From Microvelia longipes (taxonomy: Eukaryota; Arthropoda; Insecta; Hemiptera; Veliidae): a stretch of 64,000 nucleotides of DNA. This document shows, one piece after another, positions 11,252 through 23,644 of this stretch; the first letter of the stretch is position 1, and each line of letters begins with the position of its first letter. The notes beneath the pieces were generated by a model that worked only from the letters and a program-made list of their open reading frames with translations, was not told the DNA's origin and made no database searches. The translations under genes and the position numbers were made by a program. Where the stretch lies: contig JACMZG010001913.1 in NCBI GenBank assembly GCA_018340805.1, positions 23,365,610 through 23,429,609 of the forward strand, given 5' to 3'.

Positions 11252-13034
11252 TATTGATAGAAGACCAGGTCATGGAAGGCCTACTAAGGATCGAACTGAA
11301 CTTCTTAACCATCAAGAGAGATCCCACCCTGGAGGCGGGAGTGCTCCAGTGTCTCCTCTACAGAAAGAATTAGTTGGCAATTTTAAAGGGTTCAGTATAA
11401 CTCCTTTGAGTGGTAATAATACAAGTAATTCTTCAGGGGGTAGTTGTATTCCTGCGAGACCGGCACCCCCCACACCTCAGAGTTCAATGCCTCAACCAAC
11501 TGCACCTGTCCACCGTCCTGTCATATCTTCACCAATTTTGGATGACACTACGTCTTGTACAGTGAGGCAAATGATGGGTGGTGCGACTCCTAATAGGCCT
11601 GCCCCTCCTCCTCCTAGTAGTGTCCAAAACATCCAGAGTGCAACCTTACCCCGCCCCAAACCTGCTAATTCATCCATCGAGCGGATCTCTTCTTTTATTA
11701 AATCACGAGAATCTTCGGCTCCTCCCCAAAAGAAAAAAATAGATCGGGAAAGACTGAGGACATTAGAGATTTCTGGACCCATTCCCACCCAAGATTCAAA
11801 AGACACAACTGATAACCCCGTGCCCACAAATGTAGTTATGAGAGTGCAAAGTATGCGAGAAGGTAACAAACCCAGAAATGTTAGGAGTTTTGGTTCTCAA
11901 AGGCCAAATAGTTTGACCGCAGTTAGACCCACTGTCCCTCCTCCTAGACCTCCTACTCAGACATATGACGAAGATTGCTTGAATTTACTAACTGAATCCA
12001 CTCAAGCTCCTCTTGCTAATATCGATGAAGAAAGTCCTTCTCCTATGAAAGAGAATATATACGCTGTCATTGACGAAACTCCCTCTCCCCCCGACCCTTC
12101 TGAGCCTCATTACCGAGTACCTCGTAATTTAGATCCCTTATCACTCATAGATAACACAGAATCTATGGGTCTTCTTGGTGAAATAGTTTCTGAAATTGAA
12201 CAAAGAAATACAGAATCTATTTATTCTGCCTCTACACTCAAAAGAAAGAAACAGTCCCCTCCATCCGAGTACAACACTCCCTCGGAAGGCACTGATTCCA
12301 CATATGTAAATACTTCTTTTAAATCTAATTCAGAAGAAGGTTCGGAATCAAGTAATTCAAGTTATTTGAGTCCTGTTAGTTCTAAGACTAATGAGAAAGA
12401 TATTAATATGTCTCAAAACGATAAAAGTAGCTTTAGTTTAGGTAGTAAAAATGATCCAGTTACAAATTCTTCTAAAATTGAATCTCTACCGTCAGTTAGT
12501 TATAAACCATATTTGTCAGAAAAACCAAATACTAGTTATTCAGATAAAACAAATTCTCAAAATTCTTATAAACCTTATAGTTCCTCATTACAAAGAAATG
12601 CCGGCCCTTTTGCCGCCGCTTACAATAAATCTCCTAATTTTAAACAAAAAGAATTTAAATTAAAAACCACTCCACCTTCTAATACAGATACCAAAGTAAA
12701 TGAAATCAAACCGATATCAGGTTTGAGTTCTGTCAAACCTGACATAGTCAGCAGTTGTACCGAGTCCGATACGAAATCCCCTGATGTTTTAAATAAAAGT
12801 AAATCCCCAGAAATAGATAAAACAGACAAGAAAAGTTTCGCTGTCAAACCTCTTCCCAAGGTTAAACCGGAAATCAAAATGTCATCCAAACCCGAAGTTA
12901 AACTTAAAAATGAAAAATTTGGCAATTCTAAATCCAACGTGCAATCACTTCAGCAGAAGTTTGAAAAAACATCGACGGTTAAACCGATTTTAGCTGCTAA
13001 ATCTCTTACTCTTGAGAATAAAAGTAAAAGATGA
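11252..13034 (+). CDS. Last exon: proline/serine-rich cytoplasmic tail of the membrane protein
   Basis: The open frame runs from the acceptor at 11250-11251 to a TGA at 13032-13034, about 594 codons. The upstream start is a splice junction, not a methionine: the exon's first base completes an ATT codon begun at 5626-5627. The product is intrinsically disordered. It opens basic (DRRPGHGRPTKDRTE), then carries proline motifs that look like SH3 ligands (RPAPPTPQ, NRPAPPPPSS, RPTVPPPRPPTQ). A Ser/Thr-rich middle with possible phosphotyrosine sites (ENIYAVID, STYVNTS, SSYLSP) follows. The C-terminal quarter has repeated Lys-Pro motifs (SVKPD, AVKPLPKVKPEIK, SSKPEVK). Such tails recruit SH3-domain and endocytic or cytoskeletal adaptors in ADAM proteases and adhesion receptors. 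ADAM (meltrin/mind-meld) is my best guess for the family; a receptor of another type is possible. Confidence 0.75.
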
Positions 13035-13269
13035 AAATAGACATCTCTAAATAACATTTCTATAATATAGTGTACAGAGGTGATGAGAATCAATTTCTGG
13101 CTGCGTTTTGGGCAAAAGTAAGCCCAAGTAGACTTGATTAAGCGTATTGATTTTCCCTGTAGAATAATTGAAAGAGACTGGTCAGAAATGATTGCTTTTA
13201 TGTTAAAGTTGGATTGTTTTCTTTTAATTCCAAATGTATTTAGTTCAACATTGGCTCAAAGTTATACAT

Positions 13270-13311
13270 AATAAATGCCATTCTATTCACACAATTTTGA
13301 TTGAAAATAAA
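13270..13311 (+). promoter_or_regulatory. Poly(A) signals of the membrane-protein gene
   Basis: AATAAA occurs at 13270-13275 and 13306-13311, about 240-280 bases after the stop codon. These are the first canonical signals downstream. Confidence 0.5.
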
Positions 13312-14924
13312 TATTTCCCAAATATGATTCTTGTTGATAAATAGTAAAAGGGGAATTTTTGTTTTGAAAAGCCTTTGTTATTGTAGCCTACTAAAAGTGT
13401 GGTCTACTTGTCTGTGTTTGTCCCCTCTATACTTCATCCATTTCAACAACTACATGTGAATGGGAAGCTGTTGAAATGCCCCTTCTTTACCAGTAAAACA
13501 AAAAATATTTTCTTTGAAAAATTGCTTAATTGTTCCAATTAGACGGTGGGTGTTTTAAAATAAATCTAAACCAGCTAGTTGTACATAGTTAGGAATGCAT
13601 TTGAATGCTGGAAGCATTTTTGTATGTTTAAAGAAAAATATTGCTGGTTGCAAGTTTTAATTTTATATGTGAATTTGCAAGTTAATATTTTGCACTTTCA
13701 ATATCGCTGTAAATATATTTATAACTATTTTATTTTTTTAATATTTTTAATGAACTGTAAAATGGACAGTGTTTTGCTATCAGTTGAAATTTCCTAGTTT
13801 TAGCCCCCATAATGTTTTAGAATGAGAGCGGTATACTAGTAATGAATAAGGTTGAAAAATTAAAGAATTAGTTGTTAAAAACTTAATAGAACATATGGCT
13901 GTGCTGGTTGAACTTTTTATATTCCACTAATTGCTCTGTCACTACATATTCTCAGCAAATTATGCAGCATCTTTCAATTTTATTTTATATGTTACGCTTA
14001 GATACTCATTTTTTACTTTTTATTGAACAAAATATAACAATACTAGAGGTATTCTGCTGGTTTCTATATTGTTTAAAATTTGGTATGAACCATATCGAAA
14101 CTACGGCTTACACAATTCACACAAAATTTAATGTGATTCTAATGAAAATTGTTGCTGTAGATTTGGGAATAAAAGTATTTCTTTGTAATTAAGTAATCTC
14201 TCATGATTAATAGGTAAATATTATAAAGTATAAATATCTATTATTATCGGAAAAAATTGCATTTTGTGTCCAGGTCGTTTTTCTCCATTAGTGGCAGTAA
14301 GTTGAAAAAAACTGTTTTTTTTTGACAAAGTCAAAACTTTTTTTTGACAAGTCACATGACTTTTGACAAAGTCATGTGTGTTATATGGTTCAGAAATATA
14401 GCCTTTGGACTACAATTTACTTCCCTATTAGAACTAATAGAGGAAAGGAATGACTTCAACCGAAGGTCACTAGTTATCCTATAAACATTTTTAATAGAGT
14501 ATTTGCACCATTTTTTTATTGCATTATCTTTAAGTACGTCATTAAAAAAAACACCCTGAAAAATATTAGAATGAAAAAACGTGTACTTATGATGATACAG
14601 CAAAAAACAAAAAATATATTTAAACATGTTGCAAGATAAAGTACCTTAAGTATTTATTTGAGAGAAGATTGATATATATAACTTCTTTTTCAAAGCACTG
14701 TCCTAAAATGTTTGTACTTAGATATTATTAGCAAAGTTTTTAAGAAATATTTTTTTATTATTATTTTATTTGTCATGTTATATTATTTTTCCTGGAGGAT
14801 CCTGTATCAACCTTATTGGTTTTTTGTTTAATTTGATAAAATTCCAGATAATAGTCATGTAATAGCTTATTACATGGACATAACTCGATCCTATTACCAA
14901 TTGTTTATATTATTGTTTTGACCA
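13312..14924. other. Gene-free stretch
   Basis: AT-rich with no supported gene. It may hold a longer 3' UTR. A small repeat of TTTGACAAAGTCA-type units lies at about 14318-14376. Confidence 0.5.
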
Positions 14925-15535
14925 AAGTAATGTATAAACGAAGTTGGGAAACTCCTATACTAATGCGTATGCATAAAATAATTCAGAGATGCATGATCAG
15001 CTGATAGCTGGCTCAAAGTTAAGAAACTACTTAAATTGGAATAACTGGGCATAAGCCTTCTAGGATTTACTTTATTTGTGTTTAATTTTATTTGCAACAA
15101 TAATAAAATTAGGTGGATTTTACCTATTTATTGTTTTTGTACTTTGGTATGTATATACTAATTTAAAGATGTGTTTATACTGTCAAATAATTTTCTTAAT
15201 AATGTAGTCAATGAAAAAGAGAAACTTCAGTAATTTAAATAAATTGTTTCTATTATATTTAAAAAAAATAGTCAGATCAAAGTTTATTGCCTTTTATAAC
15301 TTAAATTATGATTAATGAATTTTTAGGATAAAGTTGTTAAATTACTAATAACAATTAATATTTGAAGAGGAAAACAATTATCTCCCCCAAAAATATTAAA
15401 AGCTAGGTAGTAGTGTTCAAATTTAAACAAACTAAAAAAAAATATCCTAAAATGTAAAAAGTAATACATTAAAATCAAAATGTCAAGTACCGTAAATAGT
15501 TGGTTTATATTTACAAAGGTAAAAAAAGATGGCTG
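14925..15535. repeat. Dispersed repeat family C, copy 1 (uninterrupted)
   Basis: Similar along its length to the right-hand locus made of 58285-58376 plus 59560-60135. Shared pieces include GGGAAACTCCTAT, GATCAGCTGATAG, TAGCTGGCTCAAA and AATATTYGAAGRGGAAAA. Here the site GCTGATAGCTGGCTC is intact, giving the empty-site allele for the insertion in the other copy. Confidence 0.7.
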
Positions 15536-17708
15536 TGGTCATTGGACAGTTTGAGCCAACTTCCTGTTACACAAAATGTGAACTACAAGCCATGTCTGTC
15601 AGGTATTGCATTTATTTTCCTACTTTGTTTACATATAGCTTTACTAATTAGTTAATAAATATTATTATTTAAAAAATATAAACAAACTTGACATATATGT
15701 ACATTATTAAAAATTAATTGTACAAAGCAATAGCAGCACACCCTATTTTTTGCAAGTTCATGACCGGCTTCTTAGGGTTTTTATGTATATTTATGATTTT
15801 TTTTATCATCGATTATCAGGAAATATGACAATATGATTGAGTTATGTCTATTGATTCTTTTGGTTAGGATGCCTAAACACAACTTTTCCTTAACTTTCAT
15901 ATAATTTGACCAAAATAACAAGTTTTGTGCAGTGTCCCCTCAAATTATTAATTATATAAAGTTCATTATTTGTTTTATAATAAATCAACTATTTTGTAAA
16001 TATTTATCTGTTTTATTTAATTTTTAGTTTTATATTTAAATATATAAATGTGCATTTTTCTATGACTGAAATGATAAAAAATAAATAAGAAATAAGAAAA
16101 AATAATAATAAAAGGTCTAATAAAAGATCATAAAAATAATAAAAAATTGTAAAAAATAAATAAATAAATGGTGATACCTTATGTTAATATATTATATGTA
16201 ATATGTATGTGTCTGGCTTATTTTTTATTATATACGATGTATGTTTATATGTATGTATTTTAAAAAAGAATATTTGTGCTTTTTATGTGTATTTATTATC
16301 TGATTTAAATATTTAATAAATGATGGATGAATTAATTTAATAGGTGTTAAATATTTAAAGTGTAATATGCATTGGTGTAAAAAATAATGAAAATTAACAA
16401 TGTCAAAATGGAACTTTTATACTTGTGCACTAATTAAAATTTTAAATAATTTAGCAAGAACCTTCTTGATTGGTGTTAAATTTAAAATATTTTAATTTTT
16501 AATTCTAAAGCTTAATTATTTATAGTCATCAGTGTAATCATGTTTATTAATTGGAATCCATCGATATGATATGCAGAAAAATAAAGGACTTGTTCGGTGG
16601 GTAAACCAAGTGCATGTTTTATTAAGGTTATGCATGTTTAACTGCCGTATAAATTAATTAATTTAAGACATTAGGTAAATAATTACATACATACCTCAAA
16701 GGTCCTTACTTAGGATTGATTTAATTATCTTAAACTTCTTTATGTTAAAAGCCTAAGTTAGAACTTGTTTTTATTCAATTTTTTGGCTCATACTGTCAGA
16801 CATTCCTAATTTTGATCAATAAATTGTTTGAAATAATCAGTAAAATTTATTTGGTACAACAAATGTTTCTTATATGCCACTATGTTTTTTTTATTTTTTT
16901 TTATACAAACATGGGAAAATGTGATAAGAGAACTCCAGTACAACTTGAAAGAAATTTTATGAATACATTAAATAAAACTTAATTTTTATCTAATTATAAT
17001 TAGATACTGCTGAGTTTTGCTTAACATGAATAGTTGGCGATTTCTCACACAATTCATATTGTGTATGACATGATTACTCTTTTAATCAATTTTCATTGAA
17101 AATTTATAAGAACTTATTTAAGTATGATTATAACTTATTTATAATCATAGCTATTATTTTGACTTAGTTTTTGTTTGTGCTTCCCAGAATAAAATTCTGC
17201 TATACGAAGAACCTCTAATCAGCATCTGCATATTTAGAGCCTTTTATAATGCTTTATTTACTTACCAATGTCCATCAAAATTTTGTTTTTATTCGTCCAA
17301 TTATACATTTTTACCCACCGGACACTTCCTTGTATTTTTTGTGTAGTATAATGATTTATTTTATTACTTATTTTTGCCACATGTGCTTAAATTATACAAA
17401 ACAAATATGTGCTCAAAATAAAAAGATATTAAAGAATATATTAAATTAAAGGAGTTATTTTTAAAAATTATTATTAATTTGAAAGCTATTTTTATGAAAT
17501 GCTCATAAATAGTCAATATAGTCAGTTTTTGTAGTTTATGATATCAGATTTGAGGATTGTAAAATATTTTAAGTTTCAAAGAAGAAAATAAACTATATTA
17601 GATGCATTGCTTATTTTGATAGACAAACAAAGAATAAAAACAATGTACTAAATGAATCAAAATTTCTATACCTAACTCATGTATTCAATAAGTTTTTGGT
17701 ACTATAGT
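15536..17708. other. Gene-free AT-rich stretch
   Basis: No gene, RNA or structured repeat could be supported. Open frames are short and of AT-biased composition. Confidence 0.5.
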
Positions 17709-17852
17709 CATACACATTGTAATCAGTTGACAGCATGGGAATATATTACGAGGGAGCCAATGAGTTTAATCCTGGGTTGGACTAACCCCATGGACCAACT
17801 TCATTGGTTCCTCTACAATATGTTCCATGCAGTCAACTAATTATAACCATGT
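17709..17852. mobile_element. MITE family H, copy 2
   Basis: Inverted termini: TAATCAGTTGACAGCATGG on the left and CCATGCAGTCAACTAATTA on the right. Subterminal GAGGGAGCCAATGAG pairs with CTTCATTGGTTCCTC. Confidence 0.75.
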
Positions 17853-19147
17853 AATTACCATTAACGGAAAATTGTTTGTGGATTACCTAAGCTATCAGTG
17901 ATAAAACAAGTTTAACTGGCCAATAAAAGGAATACAGATTGAGGATTTTCCCCCATAAATAAGCATCTAAATTTTGTTAGGTGTTTTTAATACATTTTAA
18001 TTATCAGTGTAACCAATGATCGGATGTTTTTTTTTATCTGTGACCTAATCATTATTTTAATGTATAGGCAATTAATTTATCAATTTTTGTTCATCCTTTA
18101 AAAATATGTTCTGAATGTATATTTCTTTTTGACAAGTCTAATATCTTTGAATAATTTACATTTTTGTAGTTATATAAAGTAAATTTGAGCTTTTTGTTAT
18201 TCTTTTTACCAAAAAGTAAAAAAATGTGTTATTTGGAGAATATTAAGGTATTAATTTATTTAGTATAAAATTATGAATCATGATCTGGTGCCTGTTAAAT
18301 CTAAAGGTTCTTAATGAGGATGTAGGTGATGGGTGTATTGGTTTTGTAATTGAGACAAAATATAAATATGAATTTTATAGATCATAATTACAAAAATGTA
18401 TATTCATAAAAAGTATTATTATGTTGTCTTATTATAAATATGTAATTATAGTACAGTAGCGATGCCAGGATTTGTTCAACAAAAAATGGGTTCTGGGAGG
18501 GGAGGGTGCTTTGAGCCACAGTGGGTTGAAGGATGTATCACAAAGTGGTGGAAAAATAAAGCATGTTGTCAAGCTAGCAACATGAAAATTTTGGTTTAAT
18601 AAATGAAACGCTATAATTTTAAAAAACTTATTTTTTCTGATGTAGAGAATTGTACAGAACTTGAAATCCAAAATTTGTATCCACTGTAAAAAGTAGTGTT
18701 TTTGTACTGCTAGGAGTTCATCTATTTGCAAAAAGGAGCGCTAAAGACCACATTCTTGTTGTAGTACAGCTATAGTTCCACTAGATGACAACACTGTTTT
18801 ATCAGTATAACTTTCTTTCTGTTATCTATTAATTCTTTTTTACGATCAAAATTATATTTAAATTATTTACATATATTTGTTTGGTAGTGATTTAAGTGGC
18901 ACTGAGTTGGTAGCAACTCCACCTTACATAAAAACTTAAGCGATTAAAGCAGTAAATAGAAGTCTTTTGTAAATGTTAATTATTTTTATCATTACTTATT
19001 ACTTCAGAAGAAAATAGCATAGACTACATGGCTGTGAATATTTTTTTACCTCAGATCCTTTTACTGACTCCCTTCACTCTCCAGTAAATATAGTTGCTTA
19101 GGTAAAAAAAGGATTCATTTCACAGCCTAGTAGTATAATATACTATT
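17853..19147. other. Gene-free stretch
   Basis: Nothing coding is supported. A segment at about 18458-18545 (AGTAGCGATGCCAGGATTTG followed by a G-rich run) resembles transposon ends but cannot be placed. Confidence 0.45.
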
Positions 19148-19325
19148 TAATACATTTTGTCTAGTATTATAATAAAATTGCAAATAATCAGACGCGTATT
19201 GGAAAGTATCCCATTTTCAGTTTTTGAATAACAATATTTAATATACTCTAATTATAGGATACTTCCCAATATGCATCTGATTATTTGTATCTCCAATACA
19301 AATAATAAGACTGGACAAAGTAATA
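19148..19325. mobile_element. MITE-like inverted repeat element
   Basis: The left arm contains TTGTCTAGTATTATAA, then AAATAATCAGACGCGTATTG and GAAAGTATCC. The right arm has the inverse (GGATACTTCCCAATATGCAT, CTGATTATTTGTAT, AATAAGACTGGACAA). Arms are about 65-75 bp with a short AT spacer. No coding capacity. Confidence 0.75.
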
Positions 19326-20984
19326 TAAAAATAAGTTTTTTTTTTTATATTATTTTCACAAATTTTCAGTCGAAACAACAAACTTTGTAAGTTTTGGGGA
19401 AAATATGGGGGTTCCTACCTCCCAAGAACCACTTTGGTTAAGCAACTGTTATAGTATGTGTATTGTAACTATTGCTAAGTTTTCCTGTTGATCATTTGCT
19501 ATTATAATTTAATTAAAGTAATTCATAATGAAACAAATAAAAGACATCCATTTTTTAAAGAGAATTGAAAAACTGCCGGTAATTGTGAAAATATCTTCTT
19601 CTTTTTCTTTTTTTCTTTTTTAAGGTTTCAAGTAACCAATAAGATTCTTATATTTGATTTACTATCCTGGTTATCATTCCCTTTTGGTTGAGGTTGAAGA
19701 AGTGAAAAAAAATGTCGCAAGCACTTGTGTTAAGTGTTACTTTGCACTCTCAGATAAGATTTTGATGATATATTTTATTGTAAAAAGCGTGTATTAGTTT
19801 ACCTTGATTGTAAATTCTATACAAGTTATCATATTGGCCAGTTTATCTTGTTTAGTTCACACATTGATCTTTGCTTTAATTGATATTATTGAATGAGTTT
19901 AACTCCTAGCATAGAACTCTTTTTCTTTAAGTTCTATACTTTATGGTATAATCCGTTATCATAACATTTGTGCTTATATTCTTGACAGATGTGTTCGTTA
20001 TACCAAAACAAAATTTCTAGTTTCAAATTTGTAAAAATTTTACTAAAGCGCTTCTAGCGAAAGTATTTTTTTTTACTTTTTGTCCTGCCTTTAATTTTGT
20101 ATTTATTGAAATTTGCTTTTATGTGATATACATTTTATTATTACAGTATATTCTTTGTTTCATTTTATAAATAGCTAAAATAAAAAAGGTGTTTTTCTAT
20201 TTTTATTGCTTGAATTATTTTAAACAAATTATCTGAATATTGTATAAATCTGTGAATGGCTTATTCTTAATTCTATTTATTTTTTATTTCTGAAATTTTT
20301 AAAAAAATTGTATAAAGAATTGTATCTTTTTTTCTCAACGTATATATTTTTCTTTATAAAATAAATACTAAATAAGGTACCTGCTTAAATTTCATTATTA
20401 TAATTAAAATATTCAAAATTTGGTTTCTATTTTTTTAAATTAAACATTTTATGCTTTTTATTTTAACTTTTTAAATAAGCTAATTTAAAGTAATTTGAAT
20501 TATGAGAAAAAATATGTATGAATTTTAATGAATGTCGCAGTATAAGATTAAAATTGAGCTTATTCCAGTTTGAAGATATTGAATTTTTCGGTTGTTCCTT
20601 TTTGTGAAAAAAACATATTTATACACCTTTTAAATTTATTGAAGTGTTGTCTAAAATATGAGAATGGCTTGTTTGATTAATTGGGCAGACCATCCAAATA
20701 GTTATTTGGTTTCAACTAAAACAAAAGGAACATACCTTTTAGTACATGCACCTTTTAATTCATTAAAAATAAATATTAAAATTGAAACATATTTTCTACT
20801 TTAAAATTCATGTAATTTAAAGTATCAGAGTATATAACAGATAAGGTATTATTACAACAAAATGCTAGATGTTTTAAAAAAAGATATTGATATAGAAATA
20901 TGAATAAGAAGATATTGAAGAAAAAAAGAATACTTATTATTTTATTTTTAGGTCTCGGCTCATAGTTTTATTGATTAAGATATT
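19326..20984. other. Gene-free AT-rich stretch
   Basis: No supported gene or structured repeat. Confidence 0.5.
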
Positions 20985-21662
20985 ACTAGAGAGACCCCTT
21001 ATTACTATTGGTTGAATTTTGAAACATCGAAAATGTAATCTGACCGCATTTGACTGTCAATACAATCAAATAAACAAAACAGTTTATCGAACAATCAGCT
21101 ACCGTCGATACTTGTTGTTGAATATGAATATCCCTGTACTCATTACGCCAGATGGCTCACCTGACTCACACACCTGACTACTCAGGGTCACGCCTTGACT
21201 CAGTACACATTCCCTTTATAAACCCTTTCATACTTCCTCCCTTATCTTCAGAGGGCTCGTCGTGCTCATTGAGACTAGAAGTTAATCACTGATATAACTT
21301 TATTAGTTGAGAACTCGAGTGTTGCCCCACCTGCTCATGATGGCGTTGTGCCAAAACCGGTTCAGGGATATTCATATCTAACAGCAAGTATTGACGGTAG
21401 CTGATTCTTCGATTTCTTCTTCAACTTGCGGTAAATACAACCTTTTTAAATTTAAAACAATTTATGTAGTAGAATGGTTAATGTACAAATCTAAACTTAA
21501 ACAATATGCGGGAAACCGAAAAAATTGATTTATTTTAACCTTGCTTTACTCTTAGAAGAGGTTTCAATGAGATTACACAGAGCCTCTGAGAGCCCAAAAT
21601 GATGTTTCAGACCTCTTAATGTATTGAGATAGGTTAAACTTCCCCTAGTAATATATCTCTAT
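20985..21662 (-). mobile_element. Family B element, minus orientation, split by a family D element
   Basis: The left portion (20985-21085, with TACTAGAGAGACC and TTGAAACATCGAAAATG) and the right portion (about 21465-21662, with ATATGCGGGAAACC and CCCCTAGTAATATATCTCTA) are the two ends of family B seen intact at 28925-29203. A family D element sits between them. Family B has short terminal inverted repeats of the type ATAGAGATATATTACTAGAG and no coding capacity. Confidence 0.65.
21094..21405. mobile_element. Family D MITE, 312 bp, with 44-bp inverted ends
   Basis: The left end ATCAGCTACCGTCGATACTT is mirrored by AAGTATTGACGGTAGCTGAT on the right. The similarity runs inward through GAATATGAATATCCCTG and its inverse. 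The interior is unusually GC-rich (GACTCAGGTGAG-like blocks). A related, diverged copy lies at 53815-53995. Confidence 0.8.
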
Positions 21663-22419
21663 AGTTTTATCCTTCAAACTGGTTCATTTGGTTTATTGTC
21701 ACTTAAAAGAAGAATTGAGTTTTTCTTAAAAATTATTAAATAAAAAAACATCCATATTAAGTCAACAGTTCAAACAAGAATAGTAAGGAAAGGAAAAACA
21801 GTTTTAGAGAACTTATATGAATTATTATTCTTTTCAGTTCTGTTAAGCCAGTTTGATGGACAAATTTAGATTTCCTAATTGTTTATCTTAACAACGAATC
21901 TTTGGCAGAAGATAAATAAGTTATTATATTTTTAATATTTTTTTATTTAATATAATAATATTTTCTATATAGAACTCCTTTATAGATTTTTTTAGGGACC
22001 TTATAACTTTTTCAATCAATATATTGATGCAAATATGAAACTATTGATCAATATATTGTGTTATTTAGGTTGTTTTTACCTTATCTGTGTGAAATATGAA
22101 GGAATAAGCTCTATGTTAGATGTTAAGTTATGGTCTATACCAAAGATATTACGAATGGCTCCTAAATATGTATGTCTTAAATTTGTATTTATATTTATTT
22201 ATTCCTGTAAATCTTCCTTTTATTTGCTTTTATCAACAAATCTTTAAAAAACTTGTTTGTTTTTCTTAACCTTTTTGTTAAAGTGCCTCTTTCTATTTAA
22301 ACTGATGTTCTGTTTTCTAAATATTGTCCCATTAAGCATTATGCCTTGACTAAAAACATTAGGTTACTTGGACAAAATAATTCTAAGCATGCCTAATTTT
22401 GTGTAAAACATCATTGCAT

Positions 22420-22985
22420 CTAGATGCTGACTTCGCTCGACGCTGTTTAACACTTTTGATCATATAAAAACCGCATATAAACCAGCATTATTGAGATGAA
22501 ACATTACATTACATAAAGGGATATGCTTGTCCAAAATTTCAATTTTTAATGATTTTTTTTAAACAATGTCATTAACAAAAATTGAACTTGTGTCTATAAT
22601 GAGATGAAACTTAGCACATTTGTTGTTCTTATGTATGTGAACTAAGAAGTACTAAACATTTTTTTAAATTAAATTTAAAATTCAGAGTCATTAATGAGAT
22701 TAATTGACGTCATAAAACATATTTTTCGGATAGCGCTAACTAGACCCAAAGATTGATTTTCACCAAGTTTTAATTCTTTTGTATAATTACTCTGGAAACT
22801 ATCATGATAACAGACATACACACCTACATACAGAGAGATAACACTGTGAGAATCACTTGGGAGGTCTTAAAAACACCTGAAACGGATAATTCAGGTGAAA
22901 TCCCAGTTTCAAATTTCTAATGAAAACTCAATACTTTTCCTATATACATATGGTATAAATAAGGAAAGGAACAAAATATAATAAT
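22420..22985 (+). repeat. Dispersed repeat family A, copy 3
   Basis: The 5' part is truncated. It starts in the antisense 5S-like core (GCTCGACGCTGTTTAAC, about 22436) and runs to the tail (GATAATTCAGGTGAAATCCC; CAATACTTTTCCTATATACA). An 'expected' CACACACC/TACAGAGAGATAAC stretch precedes the tail. Confidence 0.7.
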
Positions 22986-23120
22986 AGAAATGGGGTTACA
23001 GGGTACCTTGGAACCTTTCCTTACCATATTGGGTTTGCTATGCACAACTTCTAACTCTCTTCCCTCACCCTCAGAACATATAAATCAACTAAATTATATT
23101 CTTAAGGAAAAATAAAAACA

Positions 23121-23154
23121 AGTCTCTCCACTGACGTACATCAGTGGAGAGACT
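23121..23154. repeat. Perfect 14-bp-stem hairpin
   Basis: AGTCTCTCCACTGA, a 6-base loop CGTACA, then the exact reverse complement. It lies inside family A copy 4 in sequence absent from the other copies. Confidence 0.9.
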
Positions 23155-23248
23155 GTTTTCCCTTATATCTGGAGTCCACAACTCTAATTTTTATTATTAA
23201 ATTATATTCTTGTTTTATTTGCCCTTAGACAGGTAAAATATCTTGTTT

Positions 23249-23342
23249 TATTCCTTGCTGTCACCCATTCAAGTACAGATCATGCTCGATGCTGCTTTAC
23301 TTAAGTAATCTAAAAAAAACTGTACGTATACTAAGATGAGAC
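23249..23342 (-). repeat. 5S rRNA-like segment within family A copy 4
   Basis: On the minus strand it contains AAGCAGCATCGAGCATG and GAATGGGTGACAGC, matching the 5S box A and box C regions. Repeat component. Confidence 0.6.
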
Positions 23343-23644
23343 TCTTTATTTCAAATTAGTTTAGCCTCAAGTAGAGGGTTAATTTTTTGATTTATAACAA
23401 TTTGTTGAAAATATTTTTCATGTTATTCGATAAAACTTGAACTACTGCTAATAATTATATGTAAGTTGGCACATATGTTGATATTATATATGACTCCATG
23501 CGTGCTAAATTTCACATGAATCAAAGATGTTTCTGAGTTGTTCATGATGACATAGAAACATTATTTCCTATAAGCAAAGATACAACTTGACCCAAAGATA
23601 TATTTTTGTACCAACTACAAATACTAAAATATTTTTATCTGCTC

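Noticed and set aside
14318..14376. TTTGACAAAGTCA palindromes as an operator or terminator
   Set aside because: A short degenerate repeat in AT-rich eukaryotic DNA with no gene beside it.
18432..18731. Minus-strand frame of 99 codons
   Set aside because: Overlaps repeat-like sequence with G-runs; no domain, no splice context.
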